Of a stretch of DNA of 64,000 bases, positions 8,228 through 17,595 are shown piece after piece. Position numbers and translations under genes: made by a program. Position 1 is the stretch's first letter, and the number at the start of each line of letters is the position of its first letter. The notes beneath the pieces were generated by a model that searched no databases, was not told the DNA's origin, and saw only the letters and a program-made list of their open reading frames with translations. Source of the stretch: Amycolatopsis nalaikhensis (GTDB lineage: Bacteria > Actinomycetota > Actinomycetes > Mycobacteriales > Pseudonocardiaceae); contig NZ_CP127173.1 of assembly GCF_030264295.1 (NCBI RefSeq), forward strand, positions 379,501 to 443,500, written 5' to 3'.

Positions 8228-10342
8228 GTGTCGGAACCTCGGGTCAGACGGGCCGAGATCGCCATCGAACAAGCCCACGTCGATCGCGTGTACACCCGTC
8301 TGGACGAACTGCGCACCCAAGCCGAGGCGATGCGCACGAAGGGCTACGAAATCGGCCAGGGCGCCCAGCGCGAGGCGATCTTCGAGCAGGCGTCGATGCT
8401 GTTCGAGCGCGACATGATGGTCTACCACGCCAACCAGACGCTGCAGTCGCTCGACGCCGAGTACGAGGGGCTCGTCTTCGGCCGCCTCGACGACCGCGAG
8501 GGTGAACGCACCTACGTCGGCAGGCTCGGCATCCGCGACGCCGAGTTCGACAACCTCGTGACGGACTGGCGCGCGCCGGCCGCGGCGGCGTTCTACCAGG
8601 CCACCGCCGAGGAGCCGATGGACGTCGTGCGGCGGCGCGTCATCCGCTGCTCGGGCCAGAACGTGCTCGACGTCGACGACGACGTCCTGATCGCCGACGC
8701 CGTGCCGGAGGGCATGCAGATCGTCGGCGAAGGCGCGCTGATGGCCGCGCTGGGGCGCTCGCGCGGCGAGAAGATGCGCGACATCGTCGCCACCATCCAG
8801 AAGGAGCAGGACGAGGTGATCCGGGCGCCGTGGCGCGGCGTCACCGAGATCACCGGCGGGCCGGGCACCGGCAAGACCGCCGTCGCCCTGCACCGCGCGG
8901 CCTACCTGCTCTACCGGCACCGGCGTCAGCTCGGCGGCGCGGGCGTGCTCGTGATCGGGCCGTCCGGGGTGTTCACCAGCTACATCTCGCGCGTGCTGCC
9001 CTCGATGGGCGAGACGAACGTCGAGCTGCGCGCGCTCGGCGAGGTCCTCGACGGCCTGGAGGCGACGCGGCAGGACGCGGCGCCGCTGGCCGCGGTCAAG
9101 GGGTCGCTGCGGATGCGGAAGGTGCTGCTGCGGGCCCTGCGCGACACGCCGCCGGAGGCGCCGGAGGAGATGCGGATCGTCTACCGCGGCGAGGTCCTCA
9201 AGCTGACCGCGCGGGAGCTGGAGAAGGTGCGCCGCAAGGCCCACACGCAGGGCGCGCCGCCGAACCGGTCGCGGATCCGGGCGGCCGAGCTGCTGCTCGA
9301 CGCCCTCGCCGCGAAGGCCGAGGAGCACGCGAAGGACGACGGCAGGCAGATCGACCGGGCCGAGCTGATCACCGACCTCGGCGAGCGGATCGACTTCCAC
9401 CGGTTCCTCGTCGTGTGGTGGCCGGTGCTGTACCCGGCGCAGATCCTCAAGTGGCTGGGCGAGGAGAAGCGGCTGGCCTCGGCGGCGAAGGGCGTGCTGA
9501 ACCGGCAGGAGATCTCGATGCTGGCCGCGGACTTCGCGGACCGTTCGCGGGGCTGGTCCATCGCCGACGTCGCGCTGCTGGACGAGCTGCGCGTGCTGAT
9601 CGGCCCGCCGCCGAAGCGCAAGCGCCGCCAGGTGATCGAGGTGGAGCCGGACCGCACGGGCGGCGCGCCGACCCGGCCCGAGCACTACGACGAGTACTCG
9701 CACGTGGTCGTCGACGAGTCGCAGGACCTTTCGCCGATGCAGTGGCGGATGGTCGGGCGGCGCGGCAAGTACGCGAGCTGGACGGTGGTCGGCGACCCGG
9801 TCCAGAGCTCGTGGCCGGACCCGGAGGAGGCGGCTTCGGCGCGCGACCAGGCGTTCGGCGTCAAGACGACCCGGCGGCGGTTCACCCTGCGCACGAACTA
9901 CCGGAACTCGGCGGAGATCTTCGACCTGGCGGCGAAGGTAGTGGCCGGGCACGCGGAGGCCGGCGAGCTGCCGGTGGCCGTCCGGCAGACCGGCGTGGTG
10001 CCGGAGGTCCGGCCGGTGGAGGCCGCGGGCCTGGCGTCCGCGACCCAGGCGGCGGTGAAGGAGCTGCTGGGCGCGGTGGAGGGCACGGTCGGCGTCATCA
10101 CGGCGATGGACCGGGTGCCGGAGGTCGCGGGCTGGCTCTCGGGGCAGGCGGACGAGCGGCTCAAGGTCGTCGGCAGCCTGGACTCGAAGGGCCTCGAGTA
10201 CGACGCCGTCGTGCTCGTCGAGCCCGTGGACCTGATCACGGAGTCGACGACCGGGCGGCGGGTGCTGTACGTGGCCCTGACCCGGGCGACGCAGCAGCTG
10301 ACCGTGCTGGCCTCGAACCCGGACTGGCTCCCCGCGGTTTGA
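8228..10342 (+). CDS. helR: HelD/HelR-like RNA polymerase-associated helicase (UvrD-like superfamily 1)
   Basis: 704-residue SF1 ATPase of the actinobacterial HelD class. These proteins bind RNA polymerase, free stalled complexes and, in some species (HelR), displace rifamycins. An N-terminal coiled-coil (ERAVR-type basic start, IEQAHVDRVYTRLDELRTQAEAM) is followed by Walker A GGPGTGKTAVALHRAA at about residue 210. Walker B/motif II VVVDESQDLSP is near 493, and motif VI VLYVALTRATQQLTVL near 678. Start chosen is GTG 8228 because an AAGGAG site lies just upstream. No rifamycin-associated element (a GGGGCTTGCGG-type motif) was seen in the short upstream region. Residues of the RNA polymerase-contacting insertion cannot be judged without alignment. 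Confidence 0.85.
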   Translation: MSEPRVRRAEIAIEQAHVDRVYTRLDELRTQAEAMRTKGYEIGQGAQREAIFEQASMLFERDMMVYHANQTLQSLDAEYEGLVFGRLDDREGERTYVGRLGIRDAEFDNLVTDWRAPAAAAFYQATAEEPMDVVRRRVIRCSGQNVLDVDDDVLIADAVPEGMQIVGEGALMAALGRSRGEKMRDIVATIQKEQDEVIRAPWRGVTEITGGPGTGKTAVALHRAAYLLYRHRRQLGGAGVLVIGPSGVFTSYISRVLPSMGETNVELRALGEVLDGLEATRQDAAPLAAVKGSLRMRKVLLRALRDTPPEAPEEMRIVYRGEVLKLTARELEKVRRKAHTQGAPPNRSRIRAAELLLDALAAKAEEHAKDDGRQIDRAELITDLGERIDFHRFLVVWWPVLYPAQILKWLGEEKRLASAAKGVLNRQEISMLAADFADRSRGWSIADVALLDELRVLIGPPPKRKRRQVIEVEPDRTGGAPTRPEHYDEYSHVVVDESQDLSPMQWRMVGRRGKYASWTVVGDPVQSSWPDPEEAASARDQAFGVKTTRRRFTLRTNYRNSAEIFDLAAKVVAGHAEAGELPVAVRQTGVVPEVRPVEAAGLASATQAAVKELLGAVEGTVGVITAMDRVPEVAGWLSGQADERLKVVGSLDSKGLEYDAVVLVEPVDLITESTTGRRVLYVALTRATQQLTVLASNPDWLPAV

Positions 10343-10344
10343 CC

Positions 10345-10405
10345 CGAGCGCCCCAAGGCGGCCTTGGTTGCGTCTCACGCACCGAAGGCCACATTGGGGC
10401 GCTCG
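10345..10405. repeat. Imperfect intergenic hairpin, repeat family C (GAGCGCCCCAA unit)
   Basis: Two 29-base arms (10345-10373 and 10377-10405) form a hairpin with about four mismatches, beginning CGAGCGCCCCAAGGCGG, right after the helR stop. The left arm matches, over 28 bases, the outer arm of the repeat at 47840-47928. It probably ends the helR transcript. Confidence 0.75.
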
Positions 10406-10424
10406 GGACCGGCGGGACGAAACG

Positions 10425-10486
10425 CTGAAGGGCCCCTTCGAGGGGCGGGAGAGGCGTGTTCCCGTGCCCTTGAAGGAGCCCTTCAG
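10425..10486. repeat. Intergenic hairpin, repeat family B (CTGAAGG unit)
   Basis: 18-base arms, CTGAAGGGCCCCTTCGAG (10425-10442) and the near-complement at 10469-10486 (two mismatches), enclose a 26-base loop. It lies between the convergent helR and STAND-WD40 genes. The same unit recurs at 15576-15652 and 54820-54896. Confidence 0.75.
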
Positions 10487-10589
10487 ACCCCCGGTGAAAT
10501 GAACGTCGAGGGCATGTCTAGCCGATTCCGGTTGTTCGGTGTCACGACCGCGGCGCCGAACAACAACACCGAACAACTCCGACGGCTGT

Positions 10590-13500
10590 TCAGGGGCACG
10601 GCGGCGCGTAGTCGAGTCCCGGCAGGCTCGCCGCCCACTCGGCTTCGGTGATGCGGGGCGCCGCGACCGCGCAGATCCGTTCGGCCGCCCGGTCAGGATC
10701 GGTTTCGAGCAACCGTACCGTTCCGTCCGCGCCGCCGCCCGCCAGCGTGTGGCCGTCCGGGGCGTACTGGACGGCGTAGACGCGGTCGCGTTCTTCGGGG
10801 AAGACCGCGTACGGCGCCGCCGTCGCGACGTCCCACAGCCGGACCGTGCGGTCGTAGCTGCCGGACGCGAGCGTGCGGCCGTCCCCGCTGAAGGCCACCG
10901 ACAGGACGCTGTCGGTGTGCCCGGCCAGCACCACCGGCGGCGGCACGTGGGCCGGGTCCGTGACGGTCCAGAGCCGCACCGCGCGGTCCGCGCCCGCGGT
11001 CGCGACGTGCTTGCCGTCGGGGCTGTAGGCGATCGAGAAGACGGTGTCCGTGTGCCCTTCGAGCTTGGCCAGCGGCCGTGGGGCGCGGGGTGCCGAGACG
11101 TCCCACAGGCGCGCGGTGTGGTCCCAGCCCGCGCTGGCCAGCGTCCGGCCGTCCGGGCTGAAGGCCAGCGTGTGGACGTCGTCGTCGTGGCCGTCCAGCC
11201 GGGCGATCTCCACCGGCCGGAGGCGGTCGGCGAGGTCCCAGAGCCGGACCGTGTGGCCGTCGCCCGCCGTCGCCAGGATCCGGCCGTCGGGGCTGAACGC
11301 GACCGCGTCGACGTCGTCGTGGAGCCGGTTGAACACCACCGGCGGCCCGGGGTGGGCCGGATCGGAGATGTCCCGGACGGTCATCGTGTGGTCCCAGCTG
11401 CCGGTGGCCAGCGTGCGCCCGTCCGGGCTGATCGCGACGCCGCAGACCGCGTCGCCGAAGCCGCCGATCGTGGCCAGGCGCCGGGATGCGGCCGGGTCGG
11501 TGAGGTCGTGCAGCCGCACCACCTGGTCGTAGCCGCCGGTGGCGAGCACACCGCGGCCGAACGCGACGCGGCACGCCTGCGCCGTGTGCGCCGGAATGGC
11601 CGGGCCCGGCAGGTCCCACAGCCGCGCGGTCTGGTCGTCGCTGGCCGTGGCGAGGGTCCGGCCGTCGCGGCTGAACACCGCCGAGACGGCCGCGCCGATG
11701 TGCCCGGTCAGGGATGGCAGCTCACGCGGCTGCCGCGGGTCGGCGACGTCCCAAAGCCGGGCTGTGCGGTCGAAACCGGTGGTCGCGAGGGTGCGCCCGT
11801 CGGCGGTGAAGGCGACCGACCGCACGATCGCCTTGTGCGCGCCGAGTGCGGACAGCTGCGCCGGGCTCGCCGGGTCGGTGACGTCCCACAGCCGCGCGGT
11901 CTGGTCGCCGCTCGCCGTCGCGAGGACGTGCCCGTCGGGGCTGAACGCCACCGAGTGCACGACGTCGGTGTGGCCGCTCGCGACGCCGAGCTGTCGCCGC
12001 GACGCGACGTCCCAGATACGCGCGGTCTTGTCGGCGGACGCGGAGGCGAGCAGGCGACCGTCGGCGCTGAAGGCCACGTTGTTGACGTACGACGTGTGCC
12101 CGGTCAGCTCCCCCACCGGCCGCGGGCGGGCGGGGTCGGTCGTGTCGTAGAGCCGGAGCGTGCCGGTGACGTCCCCAGTGGCGAGCAGCGGCCCGGCCGG
12201 GCTGAACGCGACGGCGTAGGACTTGCCCGGGTGCCGCTCGAGGACAACCCCGGGCCCCGGGCGGGCCGGGTTGGTGACGTCCCAAAGGCGGACGGTGCCG
12301 TCGAAGCCCGCGGTCGCGACGCTCCGGCCGTCGGCGCTGAAGGCGACGTTGTTGACGTTGCCCGTGTGCCCGGCGAGGGGCCCCAGCGGCACGGGGTGGT
12401 GCGGGTCGTGGACGTCCCAGAGGCGCGCGGTGCCGTCCCAGCTGGCGGTGGCGAGGACGCGGCCGTCCGGACGGAGGGCGACGGTGTTGACACGGCCGGT
12501 GTGCCCGGTGAGCCGGGTCGAATACGGCGTCGTGAACATGCCGAGCACGCTGCTGCGCGCGTCGGCGCCCGGGTCGAGGCGGTACGCGGCGAGCGCGAGC
12601 TGCGCGGCCAGCGCGGGGTTGGTCGCGCGCATGGCCAGCGCCTGACCCGCGACCTTCTGGGCGAGCGCGCTGTTGCGCTGGTCGGTGGCGGTGGTTTCGG
12701 CGCGCACGGCGTAGGCGGTGGCCGCCACGGCGACCACCAGCAGCACGGCGAGCAGCGCGACGAGCTGCCGCAGCCGCCGCGTGCGACGCCGGTCGCGTTC
12801 CTGTTCGGCGTGCTCGACGGCGAGGCTCGCGTCGAGGAAGCGCCGTTCCCGGTGCGACAGCGCGGTGTCCTGGCGCGCGGCCCACTCGCGCGCGATGGCC
12901 AGCCGGGTGCCGCGGTAGAGCCAGCCGGGGTCCTCGTCGACGGACTCCCACGCGTCGGTCGCCTCGGTGAGCTGCCGGTGCACGCGCAGGCCCTCGCGGT
13001 CCTGGGTGAGCCATTCGCGCAGCCGCGGCCACCCGCGGATGAGGGCCTCGTGCGCGATCTCGATGCCGGTGTCGTCGAGGGTGAGCAGCCGCGCGGCGGC
13101 CAGCTTGTCGAGCACGACGGCGGTGTCCTCGTCATCGGTGTCGAGCTCGGCGCGGCTGATGCGGCGCTTGGTGTCTTCGGTGCCTTCGCCGAGGGCGGTC
13201 ATGCGGAGGAAGATCTGCCGCGCCAGCCGCTGCTGACGGGCGGAAAGCGTCGCGAAGGTGCCTTCGGACGTCTGCGCGACGGCGCGTTCGATGCCGCCGG
13301 TGGACTCGTAGCCGGCGAGGGTGAGCGTGGTGCCGCGACGGCGTCGCCAGGTTTCCAAGAGTGCGTGCGAGAGCAGCGGGAGCACGCCGGGCTGGCCGGT
13401 GGCGTCCGCGACGAGCCGGGAGACGAGCGCGGTTTCGACGCGGTACCCGGCGTCGACGGCGGGCCGCGTGATCGCCTGGCGGAGCTCCTCGGTGGTCATC

Positions 13501-14369
13501 GGGCCGACCAGAACCTGGGCGTCCTGCATGGCCTCGGCGAGGTCGGCGTGGCGCGCGCAGTGGGTGTAGAAGTCGGTGCGGATGCCGAGCACGACGCGGG
13601 TCCGGCTGCCGGGCTCGGTGGTCGCGGTGACGAGCGCGGCCAGGAACCGCGCGCGCTCCTGCTCGTCCTGGCAGAGGGTGAAGACCTCTTCGAACTGGTC
13701 GACGACCAGGACGACGTCTTCTTCGCCGTCTTCGGTCAGCTGGCGGGCGGCGAGCCCGAGGTTGCGGGGGTGCGCGGCGAAGTCGTCGAGCAGGGCACCG
13801 GGCGCGACGCCGAGCGCGGCGGCGAACTTGACGGCGCACCCCTGCAGCGGCCGCGCGCCCGGGGTGAGCAGCACGACCGGGCCCTTCACGGCGGGCAGCA
13901 GCCCGGCCCGCAGCAGCGACGACTTCCCGGAGCCGGAGGCGCCGAGCACGGCGAGAAAACGGTGTCTCGCCAGCCGCGCGACGAGCATTTCGACGAGCCG
14001 TTCCCGGCCGAAGAATCGCCCGGAGTCGGCGGCGGTGAATGCGGCCAGGCCGACATACGGCGGAATTTCCCCGGGTTCGGGGTCCTGGGGCGCGTCGTCC
14101 CGCCGCGACTCGTCGGCGACGGCGTGCCAGCGTTCCTCCCATTCACCGGGAACCCCGCCGCAGGCCCGGACGTAGGCCAAAGTGACGGCCAGACTGGGGA
14201 GTTTCCGCCCTCCGGCGGCTTCGGAAAGGGTCCCGGCCGAGTAGTGCGCGCGGCGGCCCAGCTCGCGGTAGGTCGGATTCCCGGCCCGCTCCCGCAACCG
14301 CCGGAGATCGGCGGCGAATTCGAGCAGCAGATCGTCCCCGGGATCCAAAGGTCGCTCCGGCCGCGGCAC
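10590..14369 (-). CDS. HTH - nSTAND1 NTPase - transmembrane - 14 WD40 repeat signalling protein
   Basis: 1259-residue multidomain protein. An XRE-like helix-turn-helix occupies about residues 10-75 (FAADLRRLRERAGNPTYREL). A STAND-type NTPase follows, with Walker A GASGSGKSSLL near 145 and Walker B VVLVVDQFEEVF near 220. There is a single transmembrane helix at about 535-555 after an arginine-rich stretch. About 14 WD40 repeats follow (units such as VNNVAFSADGRSVATAGFDGTVRLWDV cut to their GH and WD ends), enough for two seven-bladed propellers. By the positive-inside rule the HTH and NTPase are cytoplasmic and the propellers outside. Such proteins are thought to sense a ligand with the repeats and switch through the STAND ATPase. 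Start GTG 14369 has a near-perfect AGGAGG site. Confidence 0.88.
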   Translation of the reverse strand: MPRPERPLDPGDDLLLEFAADLRRLRERAGNPTYRELGRRAHYSAGTLSEAAGGRKLPSLAVTLAYVRACGGVPGEWEERWHAVADESRRDDAPQDPEPGEIPPYVGLAAFTAADSGRFFGRERLVEMLVARLARHRFLAVLGASGSGKSSLLRAGLLPAVKGPVVLLTPGARPLQGCAVKFAAALGVAPGALLDDFAAHPRNLGLAARQLTEDGEEDVVLVVDQFEEVFTLCQDEQERARFLAALVTATTEPGSRTRVVLGIRTDFYTHCARHADLAEAMQDAQVLVGPMTTEELRQAITRPAVDAGYRVETALVSRLVADATGQPGVLPLLSHALLETWRRRRGTTLTLAGYESTGGIERAVAQTSEGTFATLSARQQRLARQIFLRMTALGEGTEDTKRRISRAELDTDDEDTAVVLDKLAAARLLTLDDTGIEIAHEALIRGWPRLREWLTQDREGLRVHRQLTEATDAWESVDEDPGWLYRGTRLAIAREWAARQDTALSHRERRFLDASLAVEHAEQERDRRRTRRLRQLVALLAVLLVVAVAATAYAVRAETTATDQRNSALAQKVAGQALAMRATNPALAAQLALAAYRLDPGADARSSVLGMFTTPYSTRLTGHTGRVNTVALRPDGRVLATASWDGTARLWDVHDPHHPVPLGPLAGHTGNVNNVAFSADGRSVATAGFDGTVRLWDVTNPARPGPGVVLERHPGKSYAVAFSPAGPLLATGDVTGTLRLYDTTDPARPRPVGELTGHTSYVNNVAFSADGRLLASASADKTARIWDVASRRQLGVASGHTDVVHSVAFSPDGHVLATASGDQTARLWDVTDPASPAQLSALGAHKAIVRSVAFTADGRTLATTGFDRTARLWDVADPRQPRELPSLTGHIGAAVSAVFSRDGRTLATASDDQTARLWDLPGPAIPAHTAQACRVAFGRGVLATGGYDQVVRLHDLTDPAASRRLATIGGFGDAVCGVAISPDGRTLATGSWDHTMTVRDISDPAHPGPPVVFNRLHDDVDAVAFSPDGRILATAGDGHTVRLWDLADRLRPVEIARLDGHDDDVHTLAFSPDGRTLASAGWDHTARLWDVSAPRAPRPLAKLEGHTDTVFSIAYSPDGKHVATAGADRAVRLWTVTDPAHVPPPVVLAGHTDSVLSVAFSGDGRTLASGSYDRTVRLWDVATAAPYAVFPEERDRVYAVQYAPDGHTLAGGGADGTVRLLETDPDRAAERICAVAAPRITEAEWAASLPGLDYAPPCP

Positions 14370-14565
14370 CCGTCCTCCTTTTTCCGTTCGCCCACCGTAT
14401 CGGCTCGGAGGCCCCGCGGCGCCCGGATCGGCAGGAGACCCGACAGCGTGCCCCGCGGGGCCGGGACCGTGAAGATCGTCACATCCGCCCTCCTCGGTTC
14501 CCTCTCCGCGGGAAGCAATGGCGGCACCGGGGCGTTGACCCCGGTTGTGCAGCTCACTGCCTGAC

Positions 14566-15540
<975 letters not shown>

Positions 15541-15575
15541 CCCCGGCGCGCCCGCGAATTCGCGACCCGGGCGGG

Positions 15576-15652
15576 CTGAAGGGGACCTTCATCTCATCTG
15601 GCGCACTGAAGGGTCCTTTCCTCGCATCACATGCGAGGAAAGGACCCTTCAG
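15576..15652. repeat. Perfect intergenic palindrome plus half-unit, repeat family B
   Basis: A half-unit CTGAAGGGGACCTTC (15576-15590) is followed by a perfect 22-base inverted repeat (15606-15627 and 15631-15652) with a 3-base CAC loop, starting CTGAAGGGTCCTTTCCTC. It lies just downstream of the luciferase-like gene and is a strong candidate terminator, though it lacks a clear U-tract. The half-unit at 15576-15605 is homologous, in inverted orientation, to 54867-54896. Confidence 0.85.
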
Positions 15653-15962
15653 CCCACCTTGGCCGAGCGGGCCGGCCTGACCCGCGCGCGGGACGGGATT
15701 TCTTTTCCTTCTTTGACAACAAGATCCGGTGCGTTTGTCAGCGCCGGACAAGAAATGCGCGGTTACCAGCCCGTGACCGCGTGATCCCGGGCAAGTTCTT
15801 GTCTCCCAGCAACGCCGTCGTTAGCGTACCGACCAGTAGGAAACGACACGGCGACCCCCGAGACCGTGCACTGGCCGACAATTGTTACGCCGTTCGGACC
15901 ATTTCCCCTTGCTCATCTCGGGTGTATTCGCCGTGTCGGCGAAACCGCTGGGAAGGAACCGC
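15653..15962 (+). promoter_or_regulatory. Gene-free leader of the mce operon with two inverted repeats
   Basis: No ORF is supported. A TTGACA-like hexamer lies at 15713-15718. Inverted repeat TTGTC-N7-GACAA spans 15735-15751, and TTCGCC-N5-GGCGAA spans 15927-15943, twenty bases before the first permease ATG at 15963. A related arrangement (CTTGTCA-N6-TGACAAG) lies upstream of the PucR-type gene at 31179-31198, so a common regulator is possible. The assignments of promoter elements are tentative. Confidence 0.45.
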
Positions 15963-16748
15963 ATGGCGACGTCGGCGTCGTTCCCCGGTGCCGCCGCGCT
16001 GCGGCAGACCGGACGGCTCTACGGGCTCGGCCTCGACGTCGTCCGGCTGACGTTCCGCCGCCCGTTCCAGCTGCGTGAGCTGATCCAGCAGTTCTGGTTC
16101 ATCGCGAGCGTCTCGATCCTGCCGACGGCGCTGGTCTCGATCCCGTTCGGCGCGGTGATCGCGCTGCACATCGGCTCGCTGACCACGCAGATCGGCGCGC
16201 AGTCGTTCACCGGCGCCGCCAGCGTCCTGGCCATCATCCAGCAGGCCAGCCCGATCGTCACCGCGCTGCTCATCGCCGGCGCGGGCGGCAGCGCGATGTG
16301 CGCGGACCTCGGGTCGCGCACCATCCGCGAAGAGATCGACGCCATGGAGGTGCTCGGCGTCTCGCCGGTCCAGCGGCTGATCGTGCCGCGGGTGCTCGCC
16401 GCGATGGGCGTCGCCGTGTTCCTCAACGGCATGGTCAGCGTCGTCGGCGTGCTCGGCGGCTACTTCTTCAACGTGATCATGCAGCACGGGACGCCGGGCG
16501 CGTACCTGGCGAGCTTCTCCGCGCTGGCGCAGCTGCCCGACCTGTGGATCAGCGAGATCAAGGCCGTCCTCTTCGGCTTCGTCGCCGGGGTCGTGGCCGC
16601 CTACCGCGGCCTCAACCCCAAGGGCGGCCCGAAGGGCGTCGGCGACGCGGTGAACCAGTCCGTGGTCATCACGTTCCTCCTGCTGTTCGTGCTGAACCTG
16701 GTGCTCACCACCGTCTACCTGCAGCTCGTGCCGCCGAAGGGGAGCTGA
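15963..16748 (+). CDS. yrbEA: YrbE/MlaE-family permease A of the mce system
   Basis: 261-residue integral membrane subunit of an MlaE-type ABC importer, with the conserved EIDAMEVLGVSPVQRLIVPR cytoplasmic loop that couples to the ATPase. It has about five hydrophobic segments. First gene of a ten-gene unit; the next permease starts one base after its stop. By analogy with Mce1/Mce4 it forms the inner-membrane channel for lipid or sterol uptake. No MlaF/MceG ATPase is in the window, as usual for mce loci, which share a distant ATPase gene. Confidence 0.95.
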   Translation: MATSASFPGAAALRQTGRLYGLGLDVVRLTFRRPFQLRELIQQFWFIASVSILPTALVSIPFGAVIALHIGSLTTQIGAQSFTGAASVLAIIQQASPIVTALLIAGAGGSAMCADLGSRTIREEIDAMEVLGVSPVQRLIVPRVLAAMGVAVFLNGMVSVVGVLGGYFFNVIMQHGTPGAYLASFSALAQLPDLWISEIKAVLFGFVAGVVAAYRGLNPKGGPKGVGDAVNQSVVITFLLLFVLNLVLTTVYLQLVPPKGS

Positions 16749-16749
16749 C

Positions 16750-17595
16750 ATGGTGACGACCACCCCGGCCGCGAGAGTCCGCGAGGCCGTCGACCGCCGG
16801 TTCGGCTTCCTCGACACCCTCGGCGACCAGATCCTCTTCTTCCTCCGCGCGATCGCCTGGATCCCGCGCGCGCTCCACCGCTACCTGCGGGAAATCGTGC
16901 GCCTGCTGGCCGAAGTCAGCTTCGGCAGCGGCGCGCTCGCCGTCATCGGCGGCACGATCGGCGTGATGATCGGGATGACCGTCGCCACCGGCACGGTCGT
17001 CGGCCTGCAGGGCTACTCCGCGCTCAACCAGGTCGGGACGTCGGCGTTCGCCGGGTTCGTCTCCGCCTACTTCAACACCCGCGAGATCGCGCCGCTGGTG
17101 AGCGGCCTCGCCCTGAGCGCCACCGTCGGCTGCGGCTTCACCGCGCAGCTCGGCGCGATGCGGATCTCCGAGGAGATCGACGCCCTGGAGGTCATGGGCA
17201 TCCCGAGCGTCCCGTACCTGGTGACGACGCGGGTGATCGCCGGGTTCCTCGCCGTCATCCCGCTCTACGCGATCGGGCTCCTGTCGAGCTACCTCGCCTC
17301 GCGGCAGATCACCGTCTGGTTCTTCGGCCAGTCCGCGGGCACCTACGACCACTACTTCCTGCTCTTCCTGCCGCCCGGCGACGTGCTGTGGTCGTTCGGG
17401 AAGGTCCTCGTGTTCAGCGTCGTCGTGGTGCTGGCCCACTGCTACTACGGCTTCCGTGCGAGTGGCGGCCCGGCCGGGGTCGGCGTCGCGGTCGGCCGCG
17501 CGGTGCGCACCGCGATCGTCGCGATCAGCGTGCTCGACTTCTTCCTGTCCCTGGCCATCTGGGGCGCGACGACGACCGTGCAGGTGGCCGGATGA
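16750..17595 (+). CDS. yrbEB: YrbE/MlaE-family permease B of the mce system
   Basis: 281-residue partner permease with the matching EIDALEVMGIPSVPYLVTTR loop and the family's GTVVGLQGYSALNQVGTSAF segment. It pairs with the preceding permease to make the heterodimeric membrane domain. Its TGA stop overlaps the ATG of the first Mce protein (ATGA), so translation is probably coupled. Confidence 0.95.
   Translation: MVTTTPAARVREAVDRRFGFLDTLGDQILFFLRAIAWIPRALHRYLREIVRLLAEVSFGSGALAVIGGTIGVMIGMTVATGTVVGLQGYSALNQVGTSAFAGFVSAYFNTREIAPLVSGLALSATVGCGFTAQLGAMRISEEIDALEVMGIPSVPYLVTTRVIAGFLAVIPLYAIGLLSSYLASRQITVWFFGQSAGTYDHYFLLFLPPGDVLWSFGKVLVFSVVVVLAHCYYGFRASGGPAGVGVAVGRAVRTAIVAISVLDFFLSLAIWGATTTVQVAG

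Noticed and set aside
7544..10576. Long minus-strand frame across helR
   Set aside because: Only its last part (rsmD) is a gene; the rest is antisense to helR.
10539..14564. 1341-residue open frame on the plus strand
   Set aside because: It is the antisense shadow of the STAND-WD40 gene; it is Arg/Gly/Val-rich without domains, as expected from high-GC antisense frames.
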